A DNA stretch of 64,000 nt from Haliotis asinina (lineage: Eukaryota; Mollusca; Gastropoda; Lepetellida; Haliotidae): NCBI RefSeq assembly GCF_037392515.1, contig NC_090287.1, positions 8,353,501-8,417,500 on the forward strand, given 5' to 3'. Both the position numbers and the translations under genes were made by a program. Below, piece after piece: positions 21,354 through 36,400 of this stretch. The stretch's first letter is position 1; every line of letters begins with the position of its first letter. Under the pieces are notes generated by a model. That model did no database searches. It was given only the letters and a program-made list of their open reading frames with translations, and had not been told where the DNA came from.

Positions 21354-24300
21354 ACATTCATGGAACTATATTTTATCAATCCTTTGGGAAGCATTCGCAT
21401 GAGGACCTAACAGAAATACAACTGACAATATTGAAAGGGCTTTGTATGTCTGTTTTGCAGATGTTGTAATCTTGTTTTGTGTCTGTGGAATAGTAAAGTA
21501 CAAATTCTAATCAAGTTTGCCTAAATAGGGAATGTTCAGTTTTGCCTCATTTTGTCGTAGCTGTAACAGTTATGTATTTGTTTTGATAAAAAGACAACTT
21601 TGTTAACATATTGAAGTAATGAGGCACATCAAATACATTCATGCCTGATTTAGAAAGAAGTTCCATTGGGAAATTGTCATCAGCATACATTTCCAGATTC
21701 CACTGATTCCCAGATTTTTTTTGATTTTTTTTTTTTCAGTTCATTGTCAGTGTTTGACCTCTTTTGATGTAACGTTATTCTTTTGTAAATAAAACATCAT
21801 ACATGATTAAGTCATGCATTTTTTTTTAGTCTATGTGAAATATGCCACACTTGAGTCGTGACTTATCAAAACATTTTTATTATTGCTATTAATGATTTAT
21901 CTGATTGCTGATAATGAATAGGGACCAACTCTGAAAAGCCTGAATCTACTGGTGTTGCTCAAGGATAACGTGACACACCAGGTGAGAACTAGCTTTCTAG
22001 GATGGATATAACTCTGCCATGTCTGGACTGTTTGTGTAATCTCACTCATAACTTAGCAAGATTTTTCCCTTTTGGATAAAGCATTGGTTCATATTTGGTG
22101 CATTGCAATAATATGATTGTTGTCATAAGGCCATTCTTTGCAAAATTATACTGGTCTGTTTTACAAAGGGACGTGTAAACATTTTCAGATGGAAGAAACG
22201 AACACCTTTTCTGTAGGTTCAAACAAACACCTTTTCTGTATTTTCAAAAATGCAGAATATGGTTATGGTTGGTTTTCTAGTTGTTTGCTGGTCGGTTTTC
22301 TAGTCATAGTTTTTATGATGGATAATACATTGCTATATCTTTTGACATGGCTTGTGTCAAAGTTAAGTGCTGACTCATAATTTATGTCAGTGGGGTGATG
22401 GTGATTTTACTTGCAGACTTATGTAATATAAAACTTGTTTGGCAGGGGAGATGGTGATTCTGTCCTTAAACAAGAAACAAACATTCTTGTAAAGGCCTGC
22501 TGAGCTGCTTCTTGTCAGGGTTAGCTTTTAGCTTACAAATTATTTCATTGTCAAGAAAACTGTCACCAAGAAAACATCTTTGTAATATAAGACAAGTGTT
22601 GAAGAAACTTTCATGTAAACACTGAAGCCATAGCACCATTTCATTCATATTTACAGTTCATGGGAAGGTAAACATTTTTTATAAGGATTGTGACCATTCC
22701 CTATTGACATACTTCAATAGAAGTACTTGTAGTGGTGCTTACTCAATATGATCTTCATGTGGGTGATTCAAGAAAGTAGGTGTTAATGAATACATGGTAA
22801 TCCTATACTTGGACAAATATTCATTCCCTCATGTACACATCCTTAAATGCTTGTGCTATTGAATGTCAGGGCAGATCCCTAAATTGTTTCTGTTGTGTTG
22901 AGAATCATGTTTACCAAGTGATTAATGCTAGTTAAGTGTCTTAACCTATAGATACATCTAAAGGGTTTAAGTCAACAGAAGTACCCCTTTATTTCTGCAA
23001 CAAACACTTTCACAGGAGCATAACGCATTATCATATAAAACTTTTTTTATTTGCCTGAAATATCTGTACAGCGGTTGACTCTGTTCACAATTTTGTGCAA
23101 GCAACTTCAAACAAACAAGACTAAGCTACCAAAGCTATGTACATTTATGGTGTAATACTGCCATTGCAAGATGCTCTGAATGCTGTACAGCACTTCAGAT
23201 TACCCTCTCCACATCCCACCATGTACATCCATAGCAGCTGGTTTACACCGATTTCAAGGTGGAACTTGAAGATATCTCATTTTCATGCCACCATTATGAC
23301 AAGTTTCGTAAACTGATAAATGTTTCACTTACTCTGTAACTATCCCAAGTTATTCCAGTCCAATTTTATCTCCAAAATTTACACAAATAAGTGTCATTTC
23401 TTTGTTTTCAATATGATTTAGTTCTTGCACAATACGAGGATAAGTGAAAACCTTTGAAATGTGTCCTTGAGCATTCACAAACAAATGAAGAAACCAGCTG
23501 ACATAAATGTACAAGAACAAGGCCAAAGTCACTGTTTTCACATTTAGTTTAACCATGCAAAATGTTTTCACTGTGGCCTCACAAAATTAATACTGAAAGG
23601 TAGATTTACAGTTTGGTGTCCTTCGTTGCACTTGTAACAATGAACATAACTTAAAACTATGCTGTGTTCTGAAGTAGCAGCAAAGGTGCCATTTCCCTAA
23701 AACTAATGTGAAGGGTTGAATATTCAGGAGGATCCCAGATTCAAACAACACAGAAGACATCAAGGACCGATGGAACCTCCCTAATTTTAAACACCTTTAC
23801 CTCTATCTGTTCTATGCAAATCGTGCATTGTAATCCCTCTAACTACTTGTATAACAATATTTTTAATAAGACTACTCTCAATTGCTGACTAGCACTTCTC
23901 AGTTTGGTGTATGACCATGCATAGAATTTTAGTAACTGACACATAAGAGTTACTGTTACCAACATATACTGGACAAAAATAAGGAAATTATGAATGATGA
24001 TGTACTTATTCATTGACACACTGATAAAATATCAGTCATACAGTTCGAAATACTATTGAAATTAGATGGTGACTTAAAGACCTTAAAGATGGATAATGTG
24101 CCTTTAAAAGACTTTGACTTCTAACCAGTGCCTGACTTCAGTTAACTAATTAAGTTGTAATGTGTCTTTTTCAGCATTTGTGAAATAAAGCCTATTGCAA
24201 ACATTAAAGAAATCAACTTTCATTCTTGTGTGTGGCCTTGAATATTGGAGGGTCCAGAAAAATAATTTGAATTTTGATCCTTAGTTTCTACACGAACACA

Positions 24301-24404
24301 TATGCTCTATAGATCATTGTGAAAGTACATTGAAATTTGTAAGTGACAATACTGGTTTCCTTGATTCTTCACGGGAAGGGAAGCCTGCCTGTAAGACAAC
24401 TGTT
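21354..24404. other. SNRPD2 3' UTR and convergent intergenic DNA
   Basis: AT-rich DNA between the SNRPD2 stop and the stop of the minus-strand gene at 24405. It contains the candidate poly(A) signal at 21788. No open frame has coding character, and I see no repeats of note. Confidence 0.5.
21788..21793 (+). terminator. Candidate poly(A) signal of SNRPD2
   Basis: AATAAA 435 bp after the stop codon, preceded by a T-rich stretch at 21715-21740. It is the clearest hexamer downstream of the gene. Cleavage-site choice cannot be confirmed from sequence. Confidence 0.45.
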
Positions 24405-27400
24405 TCACACTCCCATAGTCATCAGACGAGCCTTCATTCGGTACCTAGCTGCCACTGAAAATAGAAATTACCAATGTAGTCTTGCTATTTTATGCTGAGG
24501 TATCTATCCTGAAGTTGCCATTGTGGTTGCTACTCAATACAGGAGGTACATGTATCTTAAGACATTGAGTTATTTCTAATGGAATATGCATTATATATTT
24601 GACGATTCAGTCCTGAATTGATATCACAGTTAACATGAATTACGTTAATATGTGTTGTTAGCATGAAGAGTCAGATTCAATGTGCTTCATAGGAATATCA
24701 TTACTGTGTTAATAGAAGAAGTAAGTGCATTAAAGATGTGGATGTCGCTCAATATACATGTATTGGACAACAAACTTACAGTAATTCCATGCAAAGACCT
24801 TTATGACACTTTATTACTCAAATAATCTTAGCATTGTAAGTATTTCATTTATGGACACCTTAGCATTGATATGGTTTTGTGAAACAGGACTCTGTTCTCA
24901 TTTACATGTTTAACAAACTCAGGAGTTTATAACTATGAAATCAAATGTGATCCTGGGAAGAGAATTTTCACCCACAAAGGAAATATGAGTATGGAAAGAT
25001 TTTGTTCATTCAAAACAAAGGTTTTAATATTCCAGCCACATAACTGAAACAAAATGGAAAACAGACTGACAACTAAGATAAAACTGCTTCATCTATACAA
25101 TAAATACCATCCAAACTGTATTCCATCTTTCTACCCTGACTACCACAACACCACACAAACTCAACCATTGTGGAAGGTAGCACTGCCACTAGATGGCAGT
25201 GTACTTAACTAAAGGGGTGTAATCACCTGGGTTAGTAACGTATAGTGAACCTCGGGTTTCGACCAGCAAGGGATTCACCAGATACTCCAAGCCAGCGACT
25301 TCGACCTCCGAAATCATATTTGGAGGAAACTGAGGGAAACAGGTTAGCAAGTTAGAGAGGAAGGGGACTGCCAATGATTGTGTAGATAGCACTATGTCCG
25401 AAAGAACTATGAGCTGCTGGACATACTATATTTCTGGATATGATCCTTGTCTGGTTTAACAATAGCAGATGCATTAGGGAAACTGTTTCTTTACAAACAT
25501 TTTGTAATATTGAGCCGAGGCTCGCCCCCATAAAACTCTTTCATATCTGACAGATTTCAAACAATTAAACATAGAATTTGAATTTTATTGAGGCTTGCAA
25601 ACCAGGCCCTGTAAGATGCAGTATGTGATCTGTGCCATACATAAACTGGACTATTGAATACAGTCTTATAAACAAATATGTTAAGTAATTTATCATATTT
25701 TACATCATTTGTTAAAGGTCCCCAGGGAAATATATGGTATCTACACAATCGTTTTCTTTGAATGCTGTGGTCAAGTCTTAAAGTTTCAACACAAAATCTG
25801 CTGCTATGCTGAGACAGGTTATTGAAAGACATAGCACAAAACATAGGCTGTGTACAAAAGTCCTACTGGCAAAAGAGCTTGACTACAGCAGTCAAACAGT
25901 ACTTTATCAATATGATTTGGAAGGATGCGCAAACACAATCACTAACGGCATTCTGTCAACGCTGCAATATTATATCTATTCAATTTGACACAACAAACAG
26001 GTATAGTGGGTTATATTCAACACAAGGGTAGTTGTTAAGTGACTTACTTAGAACAACTTGCAAATGTTATAAAGCTAATGATGGTATAAATAATCCTCAT
26101 GTGTATAGTGAAACCTTTTGGAAGTGAAAATGAAGGGATATAACTCTAGCTGATGAGAACAAATTGCATTTCAAGATTATTGTAATCATTTACTGTGTGT
26201 GAGTAATTTTGTGTTTTGCTGAGGTAGCATGTTGGGTTTTTTTCATTACAAGGAAACCAATACATCTAAGCCACCTTGTATTATTTGGTTCACAAACTTT
26301 CTCCATAAAGTCAGCATCAGTGATCAGGAAAGTTATACACCATTTCAATTTCCAAATAGAAAGACGCTAAACAAACAAAATGAGTTCAGTGTTACTTGCT
26401 TTGGTAGTCCATGACTAACATCCAGAAACCCAGATATATGGCTTAAAAGTTCGAAAATCATCTTGAGTGTAAATCAGGATTATATTGTCCTGTCCTTTCT
26501 GCAGACATCAGTTTATTAATGGTAGGTTTCTACTTGCCAGTATGACCTTCCCAGTGATAGGCAACTCTAAATTGTGATTCATTATGTCTTTTTCATGTTT
26601 AGTTTATGTATATTGATCTACCATAACTAACAAAAAAAAGTGGTGTGAGTATTTCTTTGGTCCCCGCTGTGTGACAGTGATGGGGTACAAGTGCAGTGCT
26701 GGGTTCAATCACGCCTTCCTCACCTGTTGGAGACAGGCTATAGTTTATCAGAGGCTGTGGAACGATATCAGACATAAATCACCATTCTCTCGCCTCCAGA
26801 CACAATATCAGTGAGACAAACTATAGTTTATTAGAGGCTGTGGAATGATATCAGACATAAGTCTCCATTCTCTCGCCTCCAGACACAATATCAGTGAGAC
26901 AAACTATATGTTATCAGAGGCTTTGGAACGATATCAGACATAAGTCTCCATTCTCTTACTACTTGAGACAATGTCAGTTTGAGAGGGTTAAACATGATAG
27001 TTAACAAATGTACTGATAGTTTTCAGTTGCCACTTGTACTGATCTTGACATATTATATATGTATATTGTTATACATGATTATTGTTGTATAGAACTCCAC
27101 AAACATTGATACTTGCAACAAGAACAGCCAAGATGGCACAGGACAAGTTCACAGAAGGACAGACAGACAGACAATATACACCCTGCATACCATATACATG
27201 TATATATAGGCACATTGTTGAGTCAGTCTGAGTATAGGCCTGGTTATCTCCCCTGATGAGAAACACAACATCAAAACATTTTTGCTCAGTGTGTGACATA
27301 ATCATCTGTTTCACTGAATAAGATTCCCTGCACCAACCTGTCTAAGATCCAAACCAATCTGAATGTTGAATATTTCTTTATATGAAGAATTTTCCAACGC

Positions 27401-30400
27401 TCCCAGGGCACTTCATATACATTTTACGTAGGTATATTCTCAGACCTAGCATAGTACGTTATTTATGATAACATATGAATGCAGCATTAATGATATATAA
27501 GAAGCAATGTAAGACACACATCCTCTGAACAAGTATTGATGTACTTTACACACATTTTGATGGCGGTTTATGAAACTATTACCAGAATTTCACTCCATTG
27601 TATCACTGTGCTGACACTGTTTGAAAACACAATATTTTGGTTCTCTCCTATATGTGAAATAATTGTCATGAGATTGTGTGAAAAAGGGTGAATTTTTACT
27701 GGATAATTTGCTTTCATATTGTTTCAGTTTACATAAAATCTCGTTTTGGATAAGGCCATTATAAATAACAAATTTAATTTCATCAATTCTTCCTGAAACA
27801 TGAGACTGTGGGCCTTAACATATTTGTATATTGTATTGTTCCATGCATCTTTGCACATTACTTTCAACATTTGTGATTCACAGTGGGAACTTGGGCACAC
27901 AGCAATAATATGAAGCAGGGCGTTATGTCGTGAAGCAGGGATCAATCAACCAAATACCAGTAACAGACAAAATATAGCCAAATAATCTGTTACCAGATGT
28001 TCCAACCTTAGGAAGACATTTATTATACAGAAAGAGGCATAGGTCTGAAGCTAGTTATCGAGGTTTGCTGGTTTCTTAGCTATATGGTTAATGAGATTGC
28101 TAAGTAAGTTAGATACAAGTTAGCCTAAGTATGTTTGAGAGATTCTCACTTCACATCAAGATTGCTGTATTCTACTGGTGCATTCACGGAATGATTTCTC
28201 TCTCTCATAAGCTGCAATAGAGACACTTGCTATGTGACATCATAGATAATAGGGTCTGTAAAGTTTAAAACAGGTTTAAGTAAAATCATATTAAAAATCA
28301 TATACATTTAATCATATTAGATATATTATACATCATATGATATATCATATGATTTTATGAATATATATATATGTATGTGTAAAACGAATGATAAATATGG
28401 AGCATAAACACTGACATACCTTGTGAACAAAATATTTCATTATATACTATACTCATTGATATCGTCTAAAATTACTTGAATCGGTTCTTTTACAGTTTAG
28501 TTGTAACATGATGTGATACAACAAACGTATGGTGTGACAATGTAAATGTGTGACACAAGTACATGTAGACAACAGCAATACACAAACAACACAACAAACA
28601 ACAAAACAGCTGTGGACGGATGATGCTGATGGTAAGAACAGCAAATTTCAACAATTCAACACATTCAATTCAAACACATGTTAAAAGGTTGTATTCTTGA
28701 ATTAGTGCTCTATAGCCTTATGTTTCAAATTATAACCTACAAAGATACTTGTATATTGCACGAACTGAGTCTGTGCCAGTTGTCACTCTGCAAGTGAAGG
28801 GAGATAACTCTTAAGAGCATTATGAAAAGTTCCAGGTTTAATTTTGTGAAAATCATGCAAATGCATGATAGGCGTAGCTGACATTTTAAATTTATTAATG
28901 AGCAATATGTAGCTGTTGAGAAAATGCCAGAAAACTTCAAGCTTGGAAATCATTTGAAACTGTTACTCAAATAGCCAATCTTCAAACCTCACACCTGGCA
29001 CTGCGTACATTAAGTAGATACTTACAGTTGATTGGTTTGGGTTCATCGTACCAGTACTTGAAGTTTTGTTTCGCCCTTTCATTGAAGCTGGACGTGAGGT
29101 CTGGCTTCTTGTTGAATGACCGCTTTGCAATGCGTGGAGACAGGTACATGGAAAGGTCGGGAGGACTAAGGACTTCCTCGGGTGGATAGAAGAAGTTTTC
29201 CTCTGTCTTCACAGTTCCTGTTAACATGCAAATTGTTTGTTTCTAGAAAAACAAACAATTACTAAGTCTAAAATTTAAATTAATTTTTCCTCTATGGGAT
29301 TTGTATGATTAAACACACATTTGATTTGGTAGAGAAACATCGTTCCTGCTTTAACTCATCTCTATTCTATTGTGACAAATACTCCGGATGCATTGACCAC
29401 CAGATCTGAATCAACATCAGCATTTCCATCCTACCAATTCTCTTATGCACATGCTCAGCTGAGTCATCTGATTGGACAGCTGTTCCAGCATTGTGTCATT
29501 CAAAACCAGATCAAAATGAAGCTGTTATAGCAGATGGGTTGAGGGTATTCATCACAATAGAACTGAGTTTCGACAGTCCTTTAGGTCAGGGACTTGTGTG
29601 AATGAAATGCTGTCAATCTACTGTGTTTGTTGTGTCTAAGAGTAGAAATTCCATACTTTTGTCCCTAGCTCTCACTCCCCTTGGCGCATCTATGTCCATG
29701 GATTGTGTAAGCATTGATAAACAGAACACATGCATTGAGTGGAGAAACACGATACATAACATGCCAAGTCCACGTATAAACACAGACACAGATACTGTTT
29801 GAACTGTTTCATGATAAAACTTATTCATATGACAATATTAAATTTGTTAGAATTATTAGAAAAATAAAAGTAGTGGTTTGAATAGTTTGAGTAAATATTG
29901 GCAATTAAATGTTTGATTCAGTTTGAAAGCTGAAAGTGTGAAAATCCATTCCATACCGTCAATGAAGACAAGATGGCTGCCTCCGTTGTTGATACAAGAC
30001 CTGACATGACGCCAGGGACTGCCAAGTCGGCCAGAGCGGTAGCTGCAGTAAAGCAATATTCAATTCTAAAACACAAACTCAAAACCTGTATGCAAGAATA
30101 AATGTTTGATGACTACACTGCTTCTGTCATAAATTCTTGATTGTTGGAGATTTTGCAAAATACATGTATTTACTTTTGTAAGCATTTACATCTTACTCGA
30201 ATCTTTATTAGATTTAATCAGAAGTAAAAATAGCATTATTGATAAATAATTGAGGAAACATAATTTATGCTATACATTATAATCATAACACAACAATAAA
30301 ACTTTTGTTAAATTTACATCCAAATATTTTCAAATGTGAGGCATGCAGCCTTTCATGTTTAACATTATTTTACTAAAACGCTGCGCAATGCAGCTGCCAA

Positions 30401-33400
30401 GATGAATATGCATGTTAGAGTGTTATTTCTAACACCAAAAAGATTATACATATGTACTACTCAAATAAGATTAAACATACATGATTCTGACATATTATAT
30501 TTTTTTTAACAATCTGACACTTTTTCCTGTCTACCGTTTCTTAGGAAAGAAAACAACTGATCTAATAATTAAGATATGATAAGCATGGTATTAATACATA
30601 GGCTTCTTGGGAGATGGGAGGTTCATCTTCCACTGTCTGTAGTAGTACTGCTGGTTGACCGGATCCATGGGCCCAGTGAAAGGGTTGGTGTCGTCATGGA
30701 TACCCATGGGTGCCATGTCAGCCTGGAAGAAAATCATTGGTCATCATCAAGCATGATATTAAACGCTTAGTATCCTTCTTACTTCTGAAAAATTAATTTC
30801 AAATTGTTTACTTTATACTCTTGCAGTCCTCTCTCGCAACATGCTGTCCAGAAAAATAAAAAAGCAGATTTGTCCAGAACTTAGATTGTCTATTTTGTAT
30901 ATTTTCATGTTGTCTTTAATAGAACAAGGATGATCATATGTAACTGTTCTGGGATACAGGTGTCATACCTTTAATAATGGAAGACAAGCACATACTACCG
31001 ACTACACTACTTTGAAAAACTAAATGCACACATCTTGTTCTGAGCCATTCAAAAGTTTGATGTCAGATAATGATTTTAGAAGGAAAAGCTTTAAAAAATT
31101 ATGTATTGGTTTTTATACCATATGTGTGTTTAATTTGTTACCAGTGGTGACAGAACAAAGTCGGCTTTACATATATTTCATCCAACTTTACAAACAAAAG
31201 TGAGGCTGTTCATTTTCAGAATAAAATGTCATACAAATAGGATTGTTGTCAAATCAATGAGTAATTTTTTGACACATAACAGTTTTAGGTCTTCATGCTC
31301 TATCAGCTTCTTTATGACTGTCAAAGATATGTTTACTTTTGCTACACCTGTGATACCAAGACCCACACAATAACCAGTCCAAGGAAATACAATTTGTTTT
31401 TCTACTTCAAACTTTTGAACAGCTTTCAAGGACTAGGACTACTGGTATACATGCACTCCGTGACAATTATCAGTACAAGAGCTAAAGAAAACCAGAACCA
31501 GTTGACCATGAAATAAGACTGGTTTTAACTGGTTAATTGTTGCATCACTGACAGCCCTTAGAACACAAGACAAAGAAATGCTTTTTCAACTATTGATTGA
31601 AAACTCTCAACTATTGATTGAAATCTATATGTCGAAATTGATTGTGGTGGAAAATTCTATATTTTTACATTATATCTGCTAAGTATCTCAAACAAACTTG
31701 TTTCATCAAAATGATCATGTGTCCACATAAGGTAAATGATGCCACTCTTTACCAGTTCTACAAATGTACACTTGTTTTGGTCAAGTTTCCACATTGGATT
31801 GTGAAGCAGTGTGATGAATGTTGAACAATTATTCATGGGAGCATTGATTACTGAGACCCAGTATCGTGAAGGGTGTTTTTGTGAGTGAGAGATGATTGTG
31901 TATTGTTCAGATTGATTAGATGAAATTGTTTACAGTTATTTAAGAATTCTCAGTTGTATCAGATATGACTATAGAATATGACAAAGATTACAAATGAAAT
32001 AAAATGAGCCTGTGCGCAGTTATGAAGCATTTTACATGCAAAGAGGAGTCTCAGGTTGTTTAGTTTACCTGTGACATTTACCTGTTACAGTTTCATCTAT
32101 TCACAATGTTTATTCTGATAAATATATTTTCTATTTTCAGTATAATACCTCCATTCTGTAATGATATATATATATATACAGCCGGGACTGGTTTGCCTTC
32201 ATTGTTTAAATTAAGACTGATTGAATTAAATTTGCTACAACAAAGAATGAAGCAGCATTGATCGACGATGTGATGAATGTTGCTGATTAATATATTACTC
32301 TAAAGAGGCTGAGGAACATATAGTTTATTCATGTGACTCCCATTGAAAATGGTTGTTCTTTAACTTGTTTGAGTAGTATAGAAAGAAATAGCCATTAATA
32401 TTTTGCCAGTAATATTTACATCTTTACTATCACAAAGTCGCTAAAAAGTGATATGGAGCAACACTATCTAATGCCATGCTCTACATGTTCTACGGTATCT
32501 ATCATATACTCTAGAACTCTAAACACACAGCTGTGAACACTCATACTGTAAACATTAAATATAAACTTCTCTTTTGCAATGTGTCTTCATCTGTGAAAAA
32601 AGAGTAATTTGGATGATGCAATGAAATTAGGACATTACAAATGGGAAAATAAAAACTGATATAAGAACAGACAAAGAAAGGGTTTATTCTTGGTGGTGTA
32701 AGTTTTATATGTACTGGACAAACAAATCAACGTTTTATGTTACACTTATTTTTCATTTTAGTCTGTCATGATGACTAAGGCCAACAACAAAGCAGAGATG
32801 GGGCTAGGTTAAATGTGCAAGTATGTACCATTATTCAAATTGTCAAATGTTCATTTAGCCAAATATAGGACATATTTATGTGTGAAAACACACCATAGTT
32901 GACACAGTATTTCAAGCCGAAACTAGTTTTTTCAGTGCCTTCTTACATACTAATATCCTGACCTCGCTATCATTAAGGACATTATTTTTGCACTCAGCAA
33001 TATTCTAGCTATATGGTGGGCTTAAGGAAATGAAAGTCCTTTGTTTCTCATTGAAAGACAAGACTGAATCATTGGTAATGTCATTTGATTCTGGATGTCG
33101 ACACTAACCACGTCTAGGCACCTCCTGACCTTAGGTGTTGAATCTTATCAAACATTTACCCTAATCACTAATCAATCATTTCTATATAGCCAGATCAGCA
33201 AAGTGAAACACTCACTTAGCAGTGTGTAGTCATTTGTCCTTAGTTACTTCAGTACAAGTGTGTTTGATGTACAGTATGCATGTAAGGATGGGTCTATTAA
33301 AGAACAGTTGTCTTGTTAATGGCAGTGTGCATAGGGTTGGCAGATGTTTAAGGCTTGTTTAAATAATTTATTGTTTTTCATTATGCACCTTTCCAAACAT

Positions 33401-36400
33401 TCTTTTACTAGACATACACTGCACTTAACTGTCAACATAATATTGTTACTGGTTTGTACACCTGGTCAAATTTTACCTGTATATTCAGGTAAGAAGCACA
33501 CATTCTTGGATAATTCTACGACTTTCAGATTTTAGAAAAAACATGTCAAATTCAGTATTTTGCGTTTGATGATAGTTACCCAAACATAGCCACAATTATT
33601 TAAGTATTGTTTAGGAAACATAAAGTCTTCCTGAACAAAAATATTCAAAGAATATAAAACTATTTTTCTCCCATATACATTTTGTGCATGTTCCACCAGA
33701 GTTTGATCTATGCCAAACCTACCCAGTGAAGATTGAACTAACTCACCTGTATACCTACATCAAACGAGGAGGATCTGGCAGAGAGGGATCCCCTGGTGCG
33801 AGGGCGGGGTTTGTGACCACCTGGTGAAGATGGGCCATATCTGGCTGTCTGACTCCCAGCTAAGGGATGGATGGTTCCCATACGCCCAAAGTAATCCTCA
33901 ACTGGCATACTGAAGATTGGAAGACTTAGAGTTATGACTGAAGGAAAACTGCTCTGACATTAGTTAAAAAAACAGGACACGGTGTTAACATGGCAGGAAT
34001 ATCTAGGTGTTTGAATGGACTAAAAACACACACTTCATATGTCAATGGACATATGAAGGCAGCATAGAGTTTTTCAAGTGCACTTCAAATGATGAAGAGA
34101 AGTGCACACAATCCTGTCTTTGTGACTTAAACTTAACTATGCTATGCTTCCATTATCACTTACCATGCAAACACTTTTCAATGATAAGTTCCTGATCATT
34201 CAACCAAGGTAACCATGGCAACTGATCATCTTGAAGTGATATGACTAGTTTCTAGGAATTCTTAAATACCAATCAACACATTTATCAAGAACTGAGTAGT
34301 ACTTTTTGTTTAAATTAATGTAACATTTTTGATGCAGCAGCTCTGTACATAGAATTAAAATTATGTAGATGATAGCAGGCCAGTAATGTGTTGATAAGTG
34401 AGTGACATACATATAAACAGAACATTCATAAAACTGATGTGTACTGTCCACAAAAACAAGACTTTGCTCATCTGCTATGTTCTTATCTGTAAGATGAAGA
34501 TCCACAAGATAAAATATACCATATATGAAATAAAACTGAAACTACACAACACAAACTATGCAACTGAAGCTTAATAATGATAGACATGAGACAAAAATTT
34601 CGTAAACATTGATATCGCTGAAGTCAATAGAGAACAAGGCAGAACAAACCTGTCTTTCTTGGACATGTTGGAGATAAGTTTGAGCAGGTATACCTAGGAA
34701 CTCATCACACTACTTATACAAAGTACAAATGGGAAGTCACAGGGGAAGCTCCTTGCAGGCTTCTAATTAGCGAGACGTTTTGCCTCGCAGGTTTTCTATA
34801 TCACTAATCAATTTACACATAAGTGATAAGCCACTAATCAATGTCATGTAGCTTGTGTTCACGCCTCCTTAACTTCTTACTAGGATTAAGTGGTTTAATT
34901 ACAACCTGCATGAAAACAGTTCAGGGTTTATTATTTAAAAGATGCCTTTATTTCATAAATTACAAACTATAAGTAATGACTGTTTCATATTTACATTTAC
35001 TTGCATACTTATTTTGAGGCCAGCCTTTAGGCTTTTGAATGGCCCTCGGATCAATAATTAATACTCATATGATATTCACATCATATTGTCCTGATGATAA
35101 CAATAAAACATGTAATGTTTTCATTTATCTATATGGTTATACATGATTTCATATGGTTAGGAAAAATACATTCACTTAATGTATGTATACATAATTCTTC
35201 TGTTGACACTTTTATGCAGTTGAATACATATGAATACAGAACCACTTATGTATAGTCTCTTTATACATAATTTTGTGATATTTTTTACAATAGTTTTATT
35301 GCACCTACTGTTCAGTTTGTTGACATGTGCTTTCTTAACCTCAACTGTAAATATTGATTTACAACCAGTTTGACAAGTTGATTTGTCTAGAGCAAAGTCT
35401 ACTTTGAGAAACAGCTTAACATTTGAAGTCAAACAGACAATATCTTATGTTTCTCAATCAATAAATCCTTACTGAATCACCTTCAAGAGACAGGTGAGTC
35501 TATCATGGAGATAATAAGTACAAGTAGATAGACATGTGGTTACCTTGGCACCAGGTAGAGTGAGAACAGTTGGCCAGTTGTTTTCTAATATGTATAACAC
35601 TGTCTGGGTACGATGACATAACCAACCCAGTCGTTGAGTCTCACTCAGCAGCCCTTCGTATGACTGTAAGTTGCTTAGGACCGGTTACAACACTGATGGT
35701 TATTATTATAATGATAATATTGGTATACCACCGATATCCAGTTTTGCTGCTCAAAGGTGCTTTGTTTTTCCCCCATTCATTGAATGTCGATGTGTATGAA
35801 TGGCACATTGTATTTGAAATCTCAACTCCATCAGGATTATGGCTGGTGTGTTGGTTGATGCTGCACTCAGCAATATTCCAGCTATATGAGTTTAATTGGG
35901 TTTTGACCAGACAATTCAGTGATGAACAGCATAAGCAACAATCTACGCAACTGGCATATGATGGCAAGTCTGACCACCCAATCCTGCTCATCGCCTTTCG
36001 TGACAAGCATGGGTTGCTCAATATCAATTCTAAAACCAGATGTTCACAGGTTTACAACATGGAATCCCAGGTCCTACCCAGACCTGTGTTGACTGATGCC
36101 ATTTGTAAGTTCAACTGTTTCTTGGAATATCCACTGTATATATTTTATGTATCACACATAGGGTACAAAAGCTACAACAATGTGGTAAAACACTACCATA
36201 ACAAACGACTTCTCAGTGGTGACAATCTCCCCAATATTAGAAATATATATCACAGCAGATGGCAAATGATGCAGTTTGGACCAGACAAACCAGTGATTGA
36301 TGTTATAAACAAACCATCTCTCGTCTATCACACATAATTGGTTAGTACGAATCAACAACATAGTCATCATGTTTAACTAAAACCTTTAAAAACATTTAAA

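Noticed and set aside
25189..25392. 67-codon minus-strand frame with TTG-free run
   Set aside because: No homology I can recognise, no matching splice phase with neighbouring exons, and surrounded by AT-rich intron.
35570..36337. 255-codon plus-strand open frame
   Set aside because: Spans a reversed SINE-like copy and flanking repeat DNA; the peptide has no recognisable domain and the frame breaks the repeat in arbitrary places.
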